DNA of 64,000 bases. It comes from Alkaliphilus hydrothermalis. Lineage in GTDB: Bacteria > Bacillota > Clostridia > Peptostreptococcales > Natronincolaceae. The notes under the pieces were generated by a model. That model made no database searches. It was given only the letters and a program-made list of their open reading frames with translations, and was not told the origin of the DNA. Each line of letters opens with the position of its first letter. The stretch's first letter is position 1. The position numbers and the translations under genes are program-made. Where the stretch lies: NCBI RefSeq assembly GCF_016908555.1, contig NZ_JAFBEE010000001.1:62001-126000 (forward strand), written 5' to 3'. Below, one piece after another: positions 1 to 9,417 of this stretch.

Positions 1-530
1 GCGAAAAAGCTGGACTAAAATATATGCAAATGGACTTAAGTGAAGAAAAATCTGACATTCTAGACCTTGTAAATAAAAACCTAAAGGAAAGTGGTCTTTA
101 TGATGAGGAAAGGGCTAGAAATACTGATGCTAACCTTCGGGCAAGACTTAGAATGAGTACATTATATGCAGTTGCCAACAACCTTAACTATCTAGTGGTT
201 GGGACAGATAATGCTGCTGAGGTATATACGGGATACTATACTAAGTATGGTGATGGCGGTGTGGATCTTTTACCGATAGCTACCCTAAAAAAATATGAGG
301 TATTTCAATGGGCAGAGGTGATGGGGGTGCCAAAATCAGTCATTGATCGCCAGCCTACAGCAGGCCTGTGGGAAGGTCAAACAGATGAAATCGAAATGGG
401 TACAACCTATGCTTATATAGATGCCTTCTTAGATGGCAAGGTGATTCCTGAAATGGATCGAGAAATCATCGAAAGATTACATAGAGTCTCTCAGCATAAG
501 AGAGTTATGCCTCCTTATCCAGAGGTATAA
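1..530 (+). CDS. nadE: NAD+ synthetase, C-terminal part (5' end outside window)
   Basis: The reading frame is open from base 3, so the window begins inside the gene; only about 175 codons are present and the N-terminal ATP-binding SGGxDS loop lies upstream. The visible part holds NadE hallmarks: the NLRARLRM helix, a VVGTDNAAE segment, YTKYGDGGVDLLPIATLKK, and the loop around PTAGLWEGQTDE that closes over the substrate. The enzyme amidates deamido-NAD+ to NAD+ with ATP in the cytosol. Whether a glutaminase domain is attached cannot be seen. A separate promoter follows, so nadE probably ends its own transcript. Confidence 0.93.
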   Translation, partial: EKAGLKYMQMDLSEEKSDILDLVNKNLKESGLYDEERARNTDANLRARLRMSTLYAVANNLNYLVVGTDNAAEVYTGYYTKYGDGGVDLLPIATLKKYEVFQWAEVMGVPKSVIDRQPTAGLWEGQTDEIEMGTTYAYIDAFLDGKVIPEMDREIIERLHRVSQHKRVMPPYPEV

Positions 531-548
531 GGTGGAGATAAGGTTTAA

Positions 549-577
549 TTGAAATTCTCACGGAATTATGCTAAAAT
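549..577 (+). promoter_or_regulatory. Promoter for yebC
   Basis: A -35 element TTGAAA (549-554) and a -10 element TAAAAT (572-577) are 17 bases apart, about 90 bases upstream of the YebC gene. This is a good housekeeping sigma-type promoter. Confidence 0.6.
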
Positions 578-665
578 ATATGTGCTATTAAGAACAGTAT
601 TTTTTTAAAGTTATAGGAATCTTAATACATATAGAAAATGCATGAAATGATAAGGAGTGAGTTTT

Positions 666-1385
666 GTGGGACGAATTGGTAATATCATTGGTCGTAAAGA
701 GAAACAGGATCAAAAAAGAGCAAAAATCTATACTAAAATGGCAAGATTAATCACTGTTGCTGCTCGAGAAGGTGGAGGAGACCCAGAATACAATGCAGCT
801 CTAAAGAATGCTGTCGATAAGGCTAAGGCGTCTAATATGCCAAACGATAATATTGATCGGGCGATTAAAAAGGGTACGGGTGAGCTTGGGGGAGATAACT
901 TTGAGTATATCACCTATGAAGGTTATGGACCAAGTGGTGTAGCTGTGATTGTTGACGTATTAACAGATAACCGTAACCGTACAGCAGGTGACGTAAGACA
1001 TGCCTTTGATAAAAACGGGGGTAATCTAGGGACTTCTGGTTGTGTGTCCTTTATGTTCGATCGTAAGGGACAAATGCTAATTGAAAAAGATGACTCCATT
1101 GATGAAGATACCCTTATGATGGCTGCTTTAGAAGCAGGAGCTGAGGACTTTACAAGTGAAGAGGAAGTGTATCAAGTAATCACGACTCCAGAAGATTTTT
1201 CGGTAGTTAAAGATGCTTTACTAAAGGAAAACTACACTTTCTTAAGTGCAGACGTAGTATATATTCCTCAAACAGAGGCAACTCTTCAAGGGGAAGATAT
1301 TAAGAAGATGAAAAAGCTGATTGATATGCTAGAGGATAATGATGATGTGCAAGAGGTTCATCATAACTGGAATGAAGAAGAATAG
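666..1385 (+). CDS. YebC/PmpR-family transcriptional regulator or translation factor
   Basis: The protein (239 aa) matches the YebC/PmpR family over its whole length: the N-terminus runs MGRIGNIIGRKEKQ, followed by KRAKIYTKMARLI, the NMPNDNIDRAIKKG segment, TYEGYGPSGVAV and DNRNRTAGDVRHAF. The frame is open from GTG 657, but the ribosome site AAGGAG (652-657) is correctly spaced only for GTG 666, which also gives the usual N-terminus. Family members bind DNA as regulators, and some YebC2-type proteins relieve ribosome stalling at proline runs; which role applies here cannot be told. It has its own promoter and is followed by a strong terminator, so it is probably monocistronic. Confidence 0.92.
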   Translation: MGRIGNIIGRKEKQDQKRAKIYTKMARLITVAAREGGGDPEYNAALKNAVDKAKASNMPNDNIDRAIKKGTGELGGDNFEYITYEGYGPSGVAVIVDVLTDNRNRTAGDVRHAFDKNGGNLGTSGCVSFMFDRKGQMLIEKDDSIDEDTLMMAALEAGAEDFTSEEEVYQVITTPEDFSVVKDALLKENYTFLSADVVYIPQTEATLQGEDIKKMKKLIDMLEDNDDVQEVHHNWNEEE

Positions 1386-1485
1386 GTTGGAAATACTGCG
1401 TTGCAGGGTTGTTTAGTGCCGAAAAATACAGTGAATAATGGCATACATCCAACTTTTATTCCTTTAACTAAGTTATACAAATTGC

Positions 1486-1541
1486 ACACCTTTTTTCATA
1501 AATGTTTATCGTTAAACACTTATGGGAAGGGGTGTTTTTTT
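1486..1541 (+). terminator. Rho-independent terminator after yebC
   Basis: ACACC (1486-1490) pairs with GGTGT (1530-1534), with an inner stem CATAA.TGTTT / AAACA.TTATG, followed by a T-run from 1534 to 1541. Confidence 0.75.
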
Positions 1542-2236
1542 ATTGATAGGAATCCAATTGTTGAAAGTTGTAAGGGTGAGTTGAAAAACTGACAAAAGTC
1601 ATAAAAATAGATTTTTTTCGATTATAATGCATAATAGCAAGAGGATATAAAACAGAAGTTTGGCAAGGGTAGCGTAGGAGACAGTATGTCGGGAGTTGAA
1701 TAATGTAGAAAATTGCTGGAATGAAATGAAAATGCATATCAATTCTAACTGGCCATAGATTAGCTAAAAATTCAACATAATATTCAAAAAAAATCGCCAC
1801 ATTTTGCATAATATGATATAATAACTTGTAAATATTAATTTATAAAAATTAAGAGAGTAGATTAAAAGTCAAAGGATATGATAAATGATAATATTACATA
1901 ATTTTTCTTAGAGTTATATTTCTGCAAAATAAAAAGCTACATTGTTTAATAGAAGATGGTGAAAATCTATGATTTTGTAGCAGATTACTTTGTTAAGAGC
2001 CTGTCACACAGCGGTCATTTTAGTTTCATCTAGTTAAGTATGGAAGGTTGTAACAATCTTATTTCATATTATGTTAAAAGGCAAAACATTTATTTCTCAA
2101 TGTGGGAGGAGTTTTTAGTTTGCATAAAAATAGATTTTTTATCTAAGCTGTTATGCATTTTCCTCAATAAAATGTTTGTGTTTAATCTAGTGTAAGTAAA
2201 CTCAAAAGAAAAAATAAGACGTATAGGAGAATTAAA
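1542..2236. other. Long A+T-rich intergenic region, no gene recognised
   Basis: About 700 bases between the yebC terminator and the chemoreceptor gene. Two near-identical short segments (cataaaaatagatttttt) occur near 1600-1617 and 2123-2140, and GAGCCTGTCACAC occurs near 1998. No reading frame with a ribosome site was found, and no tRNA or known riboswitch was recognised. It probably holds the promoter for the chemoreceptor. Confidence 0.4.
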
Positions 2237-4282
2237 ATGACTAATTTAAAGAAAGTAAGAAGAAAAAGAAAGGGTTCGATAAGGAAGGAGCTACTCTATA
2301 TACCATTAATAGTTGTTTTAATTGGTATTACCTGTTTGGGAGCGGTGTCATCCTATTTTACAAGACAAAGTTTGCTGCATGAGATGAAGCAAAATGGCTT
2401 TTTTATGTCACAAAGTTTTATTGAGAAGTTGGAAGACAATTCAAAGGCTTTAAAAACAGTGAATAGAACCTTAGACGATAAACTTAGGATAACTAATAAT
2501 AACGTAATGAGAATTAAAGGTAATCTGAACAATGAACTGATAAAAGATTTAGCCAATGATTCTGATGTTGAGCAGATAAACTGGTATAGTCCTCAAGGAG
2601 AAATTATTTACTCAAATATTGATGGTTATATAGGTTGGACTGCACCACAGGGGCATCCTGTTCATGACTTTATGATAGGTAATAGCAATGAATTTCTTGA
2701 AGATATAAGACAAGATACTGAGTCTAAAGACTTTCTTAAATATGGATACTTTAAAAGTAATGATGGATTTTTTGTACAAATAGGAGTGCTAGCAAATAAA
2801 GTCCATGATTTAACAGAAAACTTTAGCTATCAAAGACTTATTGAAGATTTAGCTTCAGGGGAAAAAATCGAATATGCGTTATTGATGGACAAAGATTTAA
2901 AAACATTTGCCCATAGTGACCAAAATGAAATTGGTGTCGTTTTTGATGATGAGGGGAGTAAGTTGGCAGCTATTCAAGGTGAGCCGTATTCACAGGAGTG
3001 GTATTATGGAAAAGAAAAAGTTACAGTTTATGATGTTTTGTATCCGTTGATAATAGATGGTGAACATATTGGAGCAGTGGCTATAGGTTTTTCGATGGAT
3101 GACGTAAAATCAGCGATAAATAAAAATCTTGCAATAGTTTTAATTACAGGAGTTTTGATATTTGTAATTCTAGGATTAATATTAATTAATATATCAAATA
3201 ATGCGATAAAAATAATTAATGTATTAAAGAAACAAATGAATTTTATGGCTGATGGTGATTTTAGTAAGGATTTAGATCTAAAATTATTAAGTAGGAATGA
3301 TGAATTAGGAGAAATATCTCAAGCAGTAAATACAATGCAACACTCTGTAAGAAATATAATCGAAAATGTTGTAGATAAATCTCAACAGGTAGCTGCATCC
3401 TCTGAAGAATTAACTGCAATGAGTCAACAGTCAGCAACGGCTGCTGATGAAATTGCAAGAACTATAGAAGAAATTGCTAAAGGAGCAAATGAGCAAGCTA
3501 AAGATACTGAACAAGGGGCTTTATCCATTTCAGAGCTTGGAAACATAATAATTGAAAATAAAGAGTATATAAAACGCTTAAATATTTCAACAGAAAAAGT
3601 AAATAAGCTTAAAGATGAGGGATTTGATATCTTAAAAGACCTTGTTGAAAAGACTAATATCAATATTAAATCAACGAATCAAATACGGGAAGTTATCATC
3701 AATACAAATGATAGTGCAGCAAAGATTACCAGTGCAAGTGAAATGATAAAAAGTATAGCTGAACAAACAAATTTGTTAGCCCTTAATGCAGCTATTGAAG
3801 CAGCCAGAGCTGGTGAACAGGGAAGAGGGTTTGCAGTTGTAGCAGAGGAAATAAGAAAACTTGCAGAACAATCAAACAAGTTTACTGAAGAGATAAGCTC
3901 TATCATCAATGAATTAGCAGATAAAACCTCAGGCGCTGTAAAAACTATGGAAGAAGTTGCAAGTATTGTTTCTTCACAATATGAAAGTGTTGATAAAACC
4001 AATAGTAAATTTGATGGTATAGCACAAGCCATTGATGAAATTAAGATAGACATAAATAATGTTAATTTATCAAGTGAAGATATGACATATAAAAAAGAAG
4101 ATATTATTAAGGTAATAGAGAATTTATCTGCTATATCAGAAGAAAATGCAGCAGGTACTGAAGAAGCATCTGCATCAGTAGAAGAGCAAACAGCCACAAT
4201 GGAGGAAATTGCTAGATCTAGTGAAGAACTAGCTCAAATAGCTGTTCAGCTTAAAAATCAGGTAGAACAATTCAAACTTTGA
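2237..4282 (+). CDS. Methyl-accepting chemotaxis protein
   Basis: A 681-aa transmembrane chemoreceptor. After a basic N-terminus it has a membrane helix at about residues 20-42, an extracellular sensor of about 250 residues (Cache-like by size and position), a second membrane helix at about 296-318, a HAMP linker, and a cytoplasmic signalling domain. The highly conserved hairpin tip is clear: EQTNLLALNAAIEAARAGEQ followed by GRGFAVVAEEIRKLAEQS. Flanking Q/E-rich helices hold likely methylation sites. It would control CheA kinase activity in response to a small molecule that the sequence does not reveal. The gene stands alone, with AGGAG (2226-2230) before ATG 2237 and a terminator after it. 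Confidence 0.95.
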   Translation: MTNLKKVRRKRKGSIRKELLYIPLIVVLIGITCLGAVSSYFTRQSLLHEMKQNGFFMSQSFIEKLEDNSKALKTVNRTLDDKLRITNNNVMRIKGNLNNELIKDLANDSDVEQINWYSPQGEIIYSNIDGYIGWTAPQGHPVHDFMIGNSNEFLEDIRQDTESKDFLKYGYFKSNDGFFVQIGVLANKVHDLTENFSYQRLIEDLASGEKIEYALLMDKDLKTFAHSDQNEIGVVFDDEGSKLAAIQGEPYSQEWYYGKEKVTVYDVLYPLIIDGEHIGAVAIGFSMDDVKSAINKNLAIVLITGVLIFVILGLILINISNNAIKIINVLKKQMNFMADGDFSKDLDLKLLSRNDELGEISQAVNTMQHSVRNIIENVVDKSQQVAASSEELTAMSQQSATAADEIARTIEEIAKGANEQAKDTEQGALSISELGNIIIENKEYIKRLNISTEKVNKLKDEGFDILKDLVEKTNINIKSTNQIREVIINTNDSAAKITSASEMIKSIAEQTNLLALNAAIEAARAGEQGRGFAVVAEEIRKLAEQSNKFTEEISSIINELADKTSGAVKTMEEVASIVSSQYESVDKTNSKFDGIAQAIDEIKIDINNVNLSSEDMTYKKEDIIKVIENLSAISEENAAGTEEASASVEEQTATMEEIARSSEELAQIAVQLKNQVEQFKL

Positions 4283-4300
4283 TCGAATAAAGTATACTAA

Positions 4301-4329
4301 AAGGCTCCTAAAGTAAATGGAGCCTTTTT
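4301..4329 (+). terminator. Rho-independent terminator after the chemoreceptor gene
   Basis: AAGGCTCC (4301-4308) pairs with GGAGCCTT (4319-4326), followed by a short T-run. Confidence 0.85.
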
Positions 4330-4775
4330 CGACTTTATGACTCATATTTCCCAGAATATAATTTGATTTTACATCAATTAGATTGTTCTTTTTTAAAAAA
4401 TTCCCTAATAAAGATATTTTGGAAAATCCTAAGTATTTCATATCAATTTTTACATTATATTCAAAAGGGTTACAATACCCTTGATAAAAGATTAAAATAA
4501 TTGATTACCCTCGAGAGCAGAATGTGGTCTTCTTTATACATTTAGTAACTTTAAATACTATATTTGATAGTTTTACTAAAGTGGTATAGAATTCTAGCAT
4601 TACCCCTAAGCTATTTTTTGTACAGCTTGCTTCTAAGCAATAAATATTATATTCTTGAAATGATAGAAACTTTTATATCCAAGGGATAAGAATTATTTTG
4701 AGTATAGGTTTTATCTTTATTTTCGATACATCCTTAGCATATTTAAGGAAATAATCTTTGAGGAAGGGTTTGTCA
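4330..4775. other. Intergenic region, nothing recognised
   Basis: About 440 A+T-rich bases. The reading frames on both strands lack ribosome sites and recognisable protein features. It presumably contains the promoter for the hydrolase gene. Confidence 0.35.
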
Positions 4776-5429
4776 ATGAAACATAAGAACATATTAATAC
4801 ATGGCTACAACAAAACTTCCAGTGATATGAAGGTCTTAAAAGACAACCTAGAAAAACTAGGACATGGATGTATAATACTAGACTTACCCCTGACTTATCA
4901 TAAATTAGAGCATGGGACTATGCTTTTAGAGGAGATGCTTTCCGACTTGATAAAGGATTTAAAGGAAGGGGAAAAGCTTAATCTGGTGGGGCACAGTACA
5001 GGGGGATTGGTGATCCGACACCTATTATCCTTCACCTCCCATAGAAAATACATTGATAAATGTATTTTAGTTGCAACACCCAATAGGGGGAGTGATTTTG
5101 CTAATCTTGTAGGGAGAATTTTTAGAATAGCCTTTAAGAAATATAAAACCTTGAAATCTATACAAAGTTGCGAGTTGAAACGTCTTGGTTTAGGTGATGA
5201 GTGCAATGATATTGATATAGCTGCTATTGCAGGCAATAATAACAATCTGTTTTTTGGGAATTTGTTAAGGGAAGAAAATGATGGTAGGGTTACAGTGAAG
5301 TCTGTAAAGATTGAGGGATTAAAGGATTTTATCCTGCTGCCCTATGGGCATAAGGACATTCATTATCAACCGGTTACGGCTGAATTGATTGATTCTTTTC
5401 TTAGGACAGGAAAATTTAAAGTGGACTAA
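4776..5429 (+). CDS. Alpha/beta-hydrolase, lipase/esterase type
   Basis: A 217-aa protein without a signal peptide, so probably cytosolic. It starts with a beta-strand and ILIHGYNKTSSDM (the oxyanion-hole HG), has the nucleophile elbow GHSTGG with its serine, then VATPNRGSDFA, and ends with LPYGHKDIHYQP, which provides the likely catalytic histidine. This pattern fits the alpha/beta-hydrolase superfamily (PGAP1/lipase-like acyl hydrolases). The frame is open from TTG 4758, but GAGGAAGGG (4760-4768) points to ATG 4776. The substrate is unknown and the gene stands alone. Confidence 0.85.
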   Translation: MKHKNILIHGYNKTSSDMKVLKDNLEKLGHGCIILDLPLTYHKLEHGTMLLEEMLSDLIKDLKEGEKLNLVGHSTGGLVIRHLLSFTSHRKYIDKCILVATPNRGSDFANLVGRIFRIAFKKYKTLKSIQSCELKRLGLGDECNDIDIAAIAGNNNNLFFGNLLREENDGRVTVKSVKIEGLKDFILLPYGHKDIHYQPVTAELIDSFLRTGKFKVD

Positions 5430-5481
5430 TCAATCATAGCAAAAAAGCAAATTACTTTATGCATAAATTTAACAATCTACC

Positions 5482-5522
5482 TTGACAAAGATAAAACTAT
5501 ATCGTAATATTAGAATATATTA
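5482..5522 (+). promoter_or_regulatory. arsR promoter with overlapping palindromic operator
   Basis: TTGACA (5482-5487), a 17-base spacer and TAATAT (5505-5510) form a near-consensus promoter. The -10 element is also the left arm of a perfect inverted repeat, TAATAT-N6-ATATTA (5505-5522). ArsR-family repressors typically bind A+T-rich palindromes overlapping the promoter, so autoregulation is likely. Confidence 0.7.
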
Positions 5523-5540
5523 ATAAAAGAGGTGTTCTGA

Positions 5541-5837
5541 TTGGATATTACAAAACAAAAAGAGCTTTATGAGGACTATAGTGAAATGCTAAAAGCGCTA
5601 GGTCATCCCATTCGTTTATGTATTGTAAGGGGATTGCTGCAAAAGTCAGGATGTAATGTATCCCATATGCAGGAGTGTCTTGATATTCCACAATCCACTA
5701 TATCACAACACTTAACTAAGCTGAAGAGTGCTGGGATTATTGTTGGTGATCGAAAGGGCCTAGAAATTCATTACAGTGTAACAAATGAAAGAGTCCAAAA
5801 AATTGTCGAGGTGCTTTTTCCTGTGGAGAATGTTTAA
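5541..5837 (+). CDS. ArsR-family transcriptional repressor, probable persulfide or thiol sensor
   Basis: A 98-aa winged-helix protein. LGHPIRLCIVRGLL is the typical ArsR first helix, IPQSTISQHLTKLKSAGI is the DNA-recognition helix, and GLEIHYSV is the wing. It starts at TTG 5541 behind AAAGAGGTG. It lacks the ELCVCDL metal-binding motif of classical ArsR/SmtB proteins. It has cysteines at 27, 38 and 46, which could form a redox switch like those of persulfide-sensing ArsR proteins (BigR/SqrR type), although the cysteine positions may differ. The next gene encodes a rhodanese/persulfide enzyme, which supports a sulfur-sensing role by context. Function is inferred, not proven. Confidence 0.88.
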   Translation: MDITKQKELYEDYSEMLKALGHPIRLCIVRGLLQKSGCNVSHMQECLDIPQSTISQHLTKLKSAGIIVGDRKGLEIHYSVTNERVQKIVEVLFPVENV

Positions 5838-5840
5838 AAT

Positions 5841-5875
5841 TTCTATTTAGCTAAGTCCTAAATAGAAGTTTTTTT
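5841..5875 (+). terminator. Terminator/attenuator between arsR and the CoA-disulfide reductase gene
   Basis: Perfect 10-bp stem: TTCTATTTAG (5841-5850) with CTAAATAGAA (5858-5867), a 7-base loop, then GTTTTTTT. Confidence 0.85.
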
Positions 5876-5961
5876 AAGAACTTATATTTGATTATTTGAA
5901 TATATAAATTTAATAATAAGTTGAAATGATAGCTACTATTTAGAAGGGGGAAATTAATAAA

Positions 5962-8460
5962 ATGAAGAAGAAAAAGATTTTAATCGTTGGTGGCGTTGCT
6001 GGTGGAGCATCTACAGCTGCTCGTTTGAGAAGATTAGATGAAAACGCTGAAATTATTATGTTTGAAAGAGGAGAGCACATTTCCTTTGCAAACTGTGGGC
6101 TTCCATACTATATTGGTGAGGTAATCCAACAAAGAGATGCCCTATTAGTTCAAACACCAGAGGGTATGTCTGCAAAGTTCAATATTGATATAAGAGTATT
6201 CAACGAAGTAACTAAGATTGACAGAGAGAAGAAGGTACTTCAAGTTAAAGATCTTAAAAATAACAGAACCTACGAAGAAAGCTATGATTATGTAGTGCTT
6301 TCTCCAGGGGCTAGTCCAATTATGCCTCCAATCCCAGGAATTAAAGAATGTAAAAACCTGTTTACATTAAGAAATATTCCAGATACAGACGCGATCAAAT
6401 CTTTTGTGGATAACAAGAAGCCAAAAACAGCAGCTGTTATCGGTGGTGGATTCATCGGGGTTGAAATGGCAGAAAACTTAGTCCACAGAGGTCTAAAGGT
6501 ATCTTTAGTTGAGATGGCAGACCAAATCATGGGACCAATTGACTACGAAATGGCATCTATTCTTCATAATCATATCGAAGACAAAGGTGTTCAACTAATT
6601 TTAGAAGATGGAGTTAAGTCCTTTGAAAAAGATGGTAAAGAAATTATTCTTCAAAGTGGTAAGAAAATCAATACAGACCTAATCATTTTCTCTATTGGTG
6701 TTCGTCCAGAAAATCAACTAGCAAAGGATGCCAACTTAGAACTAGGAGTTGGAGGAGCCATCAAAGTAAATGAATACCTTGAAACTTCTGACCCAAGTAT
6801 CTATGCTTTAGGGGATGCTATCCAAGTAAAAGACTATATCAATGGTCAGGATGCAATCATTCCTTTAGCAGGACCAGCAAACAAGCAGGGGAGAATAGTT
6901 GCTAACAATCTTGTAGGTAAAAAAGAAAAGTATGTAGGTACTATGGGAAGTGCTGTAGCCAAAGTATTTGATATGACAGTTGCTTCTGTAGGAAACAACG
7001 AAAAAATTGCAAAGAAACAAAACTTAAAATACGAGGTAATTCATATTCATCCAGGTTCCCATGCTGGATACTACCCTGGAGCTTTCCCAATCTCAATGAA
7101 GATGTTATTTGATCCTAAGACAGATAAGATTTTAGGGGCTCAAGCTGTGGGTTACGATGGAGTAGAAAAACGTATAGATGTCATTGCAACTGCTATTAAG
7201 GCAGGACTTAAGGCAACTGATCTTAAGGATTTAGAATTAACCTATGCACCTCCATTCTCGTCTGCTAAGGATCCAGTAAATATGCTGGGTTTTGTGGCTG
7301 AAAATATGAAGCATGGTCTTGTGGAAACCTTCCAATGGCATGAAGTAAAGGCTTTGCAAGATAATAAGGCTGTCCTTGTAGACGTAAGAGAAGAAATCGA
7401 AAGAGAATTAGGATTCATTGAAAATACGATTAATATTCCTTTAGGTCAGCTTCGCAACCGTTTAAGTGAGCTACCAAAAAAGGAAACAATCTATGTATAC
7501 TGTCAGGTAGGAATCAGAGGATATTTAGCGGCTAGAATCTTAACTCAAGCAGGATACAAGGTGAAGAACCTTGATGGTGGTTACAAGACCTATGGAGCAG
7601 TATTTAGACCTAATGTAAATGATACTGAATGTATTATAGAGATTGATGATGACGGTACAGCAAGAAAGAACTGTGACCCAGAAGTAGTTAAATCCCACGT
7701 AAAAATCAATGCTTGTGGATTACAGTGTCCAGGTCCAATCATGCAGGTATTCCAAGCAATGCAATTAATGAATGATGGAGAAATTTTAGAGGTAACTGCA
7801 ACTGATCCTGGTTTCTCTAAAGACATTCAAGCATGGTGTGCTAAAACAGGTAACTCCTTAATTCAAAGTACCTTTGACGGTAAAGCCTTCAAGTGTTTAA
7901 TTCAAAAAGGGGCAGCAGGTATGCTAGCTGAAGATAAAAAAAATGCTTTAGTAAGTAGCCAGCAACAACCTATGGTTATTAAAGAAGACAAGGAAAATGC
8001 AACAATCGTTGTATTTAGTGGAGACTTAGATAAGGCCATCGCATCCTTCATCATCGCTTCTGGTGCTGCTGCTATGGGTAAAAAGGTAACGTTATTCTTC
8101 ACCTTCTGGGGATTAAATGTATTAAGAAAAGATCATCACCCTAAGGTTGAAAAGAGTGCTGTTGAAAGAATGTTTGGCTGGATGATGCCAAAAGGACCAA
8201 AGAAGCTTCCTATTTCTAAGATGAACATGGCGGGTATGGGTCCAAAGATGATCAACTATGTAATGCAGCAAAAAAATGTTGATTCTCTAGAAGTCCTAAT
8301 GGCAAATGCTTCAAAGGTTGGTGTAAAATTAATGGCTTGTGCAATGTCAATGGATATCATGGGAATAAAAGAAGAAGAGTTGATAGATGGTGTAGATATT
8401 GGTGGAGTTGCAACTTATTTAGGAGAAGCAGAAGACGCTGGTCTTAACCTATTTATCTAA
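5962..8460 (+). CDS. CoA-disulfide/persulfide reductase fused to rhodanese, TusA and DsrE-like domains
   Basis: An 832-aa cytosolic flavoprotein with four modules. Residues 1-450 are a pyridine nucleotide-disulfide oxidoreductase: FAD motif VGGVAGGASTAARLRR, the CoADR active-site segment SFANCGLPYYIG with a single redox Cys45, and NAD(P)H motif GGGFIGVEMAE. Residues about 455-545 are a rhodanese domain with active-site loop YCQVGIRG. Residues about 577-650 are TusA-like with CGLQCPGP. Residues about 670-832 are a DsrE/F-like domain with a late cysteine in LMACAMSMD. CoADR-rhodanese proteins reduce CoA disulfide, CoA persulfide or polysulfide with NAD(P)H; the extra domains suggest persulfide relay inside one chain. 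It follows a likely sulfur-sensing ArsR gene, with a terminator between them. Confidence 0.92.
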   Translation: MKKKKILIVGGVAGGASTAARLRRLDENAEIIMFERGEHISFANCGLPYYIGEVIQQRDALLVQTPEGMSAKFNIDIRVFNEVTKIDREKKVLQVKDLKNNRTYEESYDYVVLSPGASPIMPPIPGIKECKNLFTLRNIPDTDAIKSFVDNKKPKTAAVIGGGFIGVEMAENLVHRGLKVSLVEMADQIMGPIDYEMASILHNHIEDKGVQLILEDGVKSFEKDGKEIILQSGKKINTDLIIFSIGVRPENQLAKDANLELGVGGAIKVNEYLETSDPSIYALGDAIQVKDYINGQDAIIPLAGPANKQGRIVANNLVGKKEKYVGTMGSAVAKVFDMTVASVGNNEKIAKKQNLKYEVIHIHPGSHAGYYPGAFPISMKMLFDPKTDKILGAQAVGYDGVEKRIDVIATAIKAGLKATDLKDLELTYAPPFSSAKDPVNMLGFVAENMKHGLVETFQWHEVKALQDNKAVLVDVREEIERELGFIENTINIPLGQLRNRLSELPKKETIYVYCQVGIRGYLAARILTQAGYKVKNLDGGYKTYGAVFRPNVNDTECIIEIDDDGTARKNCDPEVVKSHVKINACGLQCPGPIMQVFQAMQLMNDGEILEVTATDPGFSKDIQAWCAKTGNSLIQSTFDGKAFKCLIQKGAAGMLAEDKKNALVSSQQQPMVIKEDKENATIVVFSGDLDKAIASFIIASGAAAMGKKVTLFFTFWGLNVLRKDHHPKVEKSAVERMFGWMMPKGPKKLPISKMNMAGMGPKMINYVMQQKNVDSLEVLMANASKVGVKLMACAMSMDIMGIKEEELIDGVDIGGVATYLGEAEDAGLNLFI

Positions 8461-8483
8461 TGTATATAACATACTAATGAGTT

Positions 8484-8515
8484 AAGGTGGTCTTGTAGTT
8501 CAAGATCGCCTTTTT
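8484..8515 (+). terminator. Rho-independent terminator
   Basis: A 12-bp stem with G-U pairs, AAGGTGGTCTTG / CAAGATCGCCTT, loop TAGTT, followed by T residues. Confidence 0.85.
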
Positions 8516-8758
8516 ACTGAAGTGGTCAGTGAAGTACTTTATTAACTTGCCTTGATTTGCCAATAAATTTAGTGCTATAATAATTAAATGGGTACAAAAT
8601 GTACACCTTCTTATAGGGTTTCTAACGAAAATTCTATGGGGGGGTGTTTCTATGTGAGGAATCAAGAATAAGACCGGCTAAAATGTAGTAAAATATATTA
8701 TAGATCCTTAAATGAGAGAAAAAAGATAGCAATAAAAAATGAATATAGTAGGTGACGT

Positions 8759-9343
8759 ATGAAGTACATAATATTTGATTTAGAATTTAATTCAGCTTTT
8801 AAAATTAATAGAAGAACTAAACAGCTCATGAGGGGTGATACAAATCCCCAATGTCCACAGGAAATTATAGAAATAGGGGCTGTAAAAACAAATCTCAAGG
8901 TTGAGGTAGAAGATACCTTCAAGCAGTATGTAAAGCCACAACTCTATACCAAAATCCATCCAAAGGTTAAACAAAAAACTTTAATAACTAATGAAGATTT
9001 AATGATGGGAGTTCCCTTTGAAGAAGCTATTGATTCCTTCAAGGAGTGGATTGGTGATGGGGATTTTATCCTATGTTCTTGGGGCAGAGATGATATAAAT
9101 GAGTTAAAGCGTAACTGCAGTTTCCATAAGATCAATACCGATTGGTTTGATAAATATTTAGATATTCAGCGGAAGTGTATGAATGCCTTAAATCTTCCCA
9201 AAGGACAACAAATCGGTCTTAAAAATGCACTTGAGACTTTAGAAATAGAGATAAATAGTACCTTTCATCAAGCCCTCAATGACGCCATGTATACTGCAAA
9301 AATACTAAAAGAGCTTAAAGGTGATCGGTTTAAAGAAATTTAA
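8759..9343 (+). CDS. 3'-5' exonuclease, DEDDh (DnaQ/KapD-like) family
   Basis: A 194-aa protein with the exonuclease pattern: Exo I YIIFDLEFN (Asp7, Glu9), an EIIEIGAV segment, Exo II around SWGRDDINELKR, and Exo III FHQALNDAMYTAKIL with the catalytic His/Asp pair. It resembles the KapD/ERI-1-like group of stand-alone exonucleases acting on RNA or DNA 3' ends rather than the DNA polymerase proofreading subunit. It starts at ATG 8759 after AGTAGGTG and appears monocistronic. The physiological substrate cannot be told from sequence. Confidence 0.88.
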   Translation: MKYIIFDLEFNSAFKINRRTKQLMRGDTNPQCPQEIIEIGAVKTNLKVEVEDTFKQYVKPQLYTKIHPKVKQKTLITNEDLMMGVPFEEAIDSFKEWIGDGDFILCSWGRDDINELKRNCSFHKINTDWFDKYLDIQRKCMNALNLPKGQQIGLKNALETLEIEINSTFHQALNDAMYTAKILKELKGDRFKEI

Positions 9344-9417
9344 TTACAAGTAATATCATATTTTTTACCCTTTAGGCTCAAATTATAGATAGTAGGATCA
9401 TGAAAGGAGCTAGAGGG

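Noticed and set aside
1401..1592. Open frame of 63 codons after yebC
   Set aside because: It runs through the yebC terminator hairpin, has no ribosome site and no recognisable protein features.
1990..2040. Possible insertion sequence end (GAGCCTGTCACAC)
   Set aside because: No matching inverted end, target duplication or transposase sequence is visible nearby.
3679..4197. Long minus-strand frame (172 codons) inside the chemoreceptor gene
   Set aside because: It is antisense to the conserved signalling domain; Ser/Ile/Leu-rich low-complexity product typical of a shadow of coiled-coil codons.
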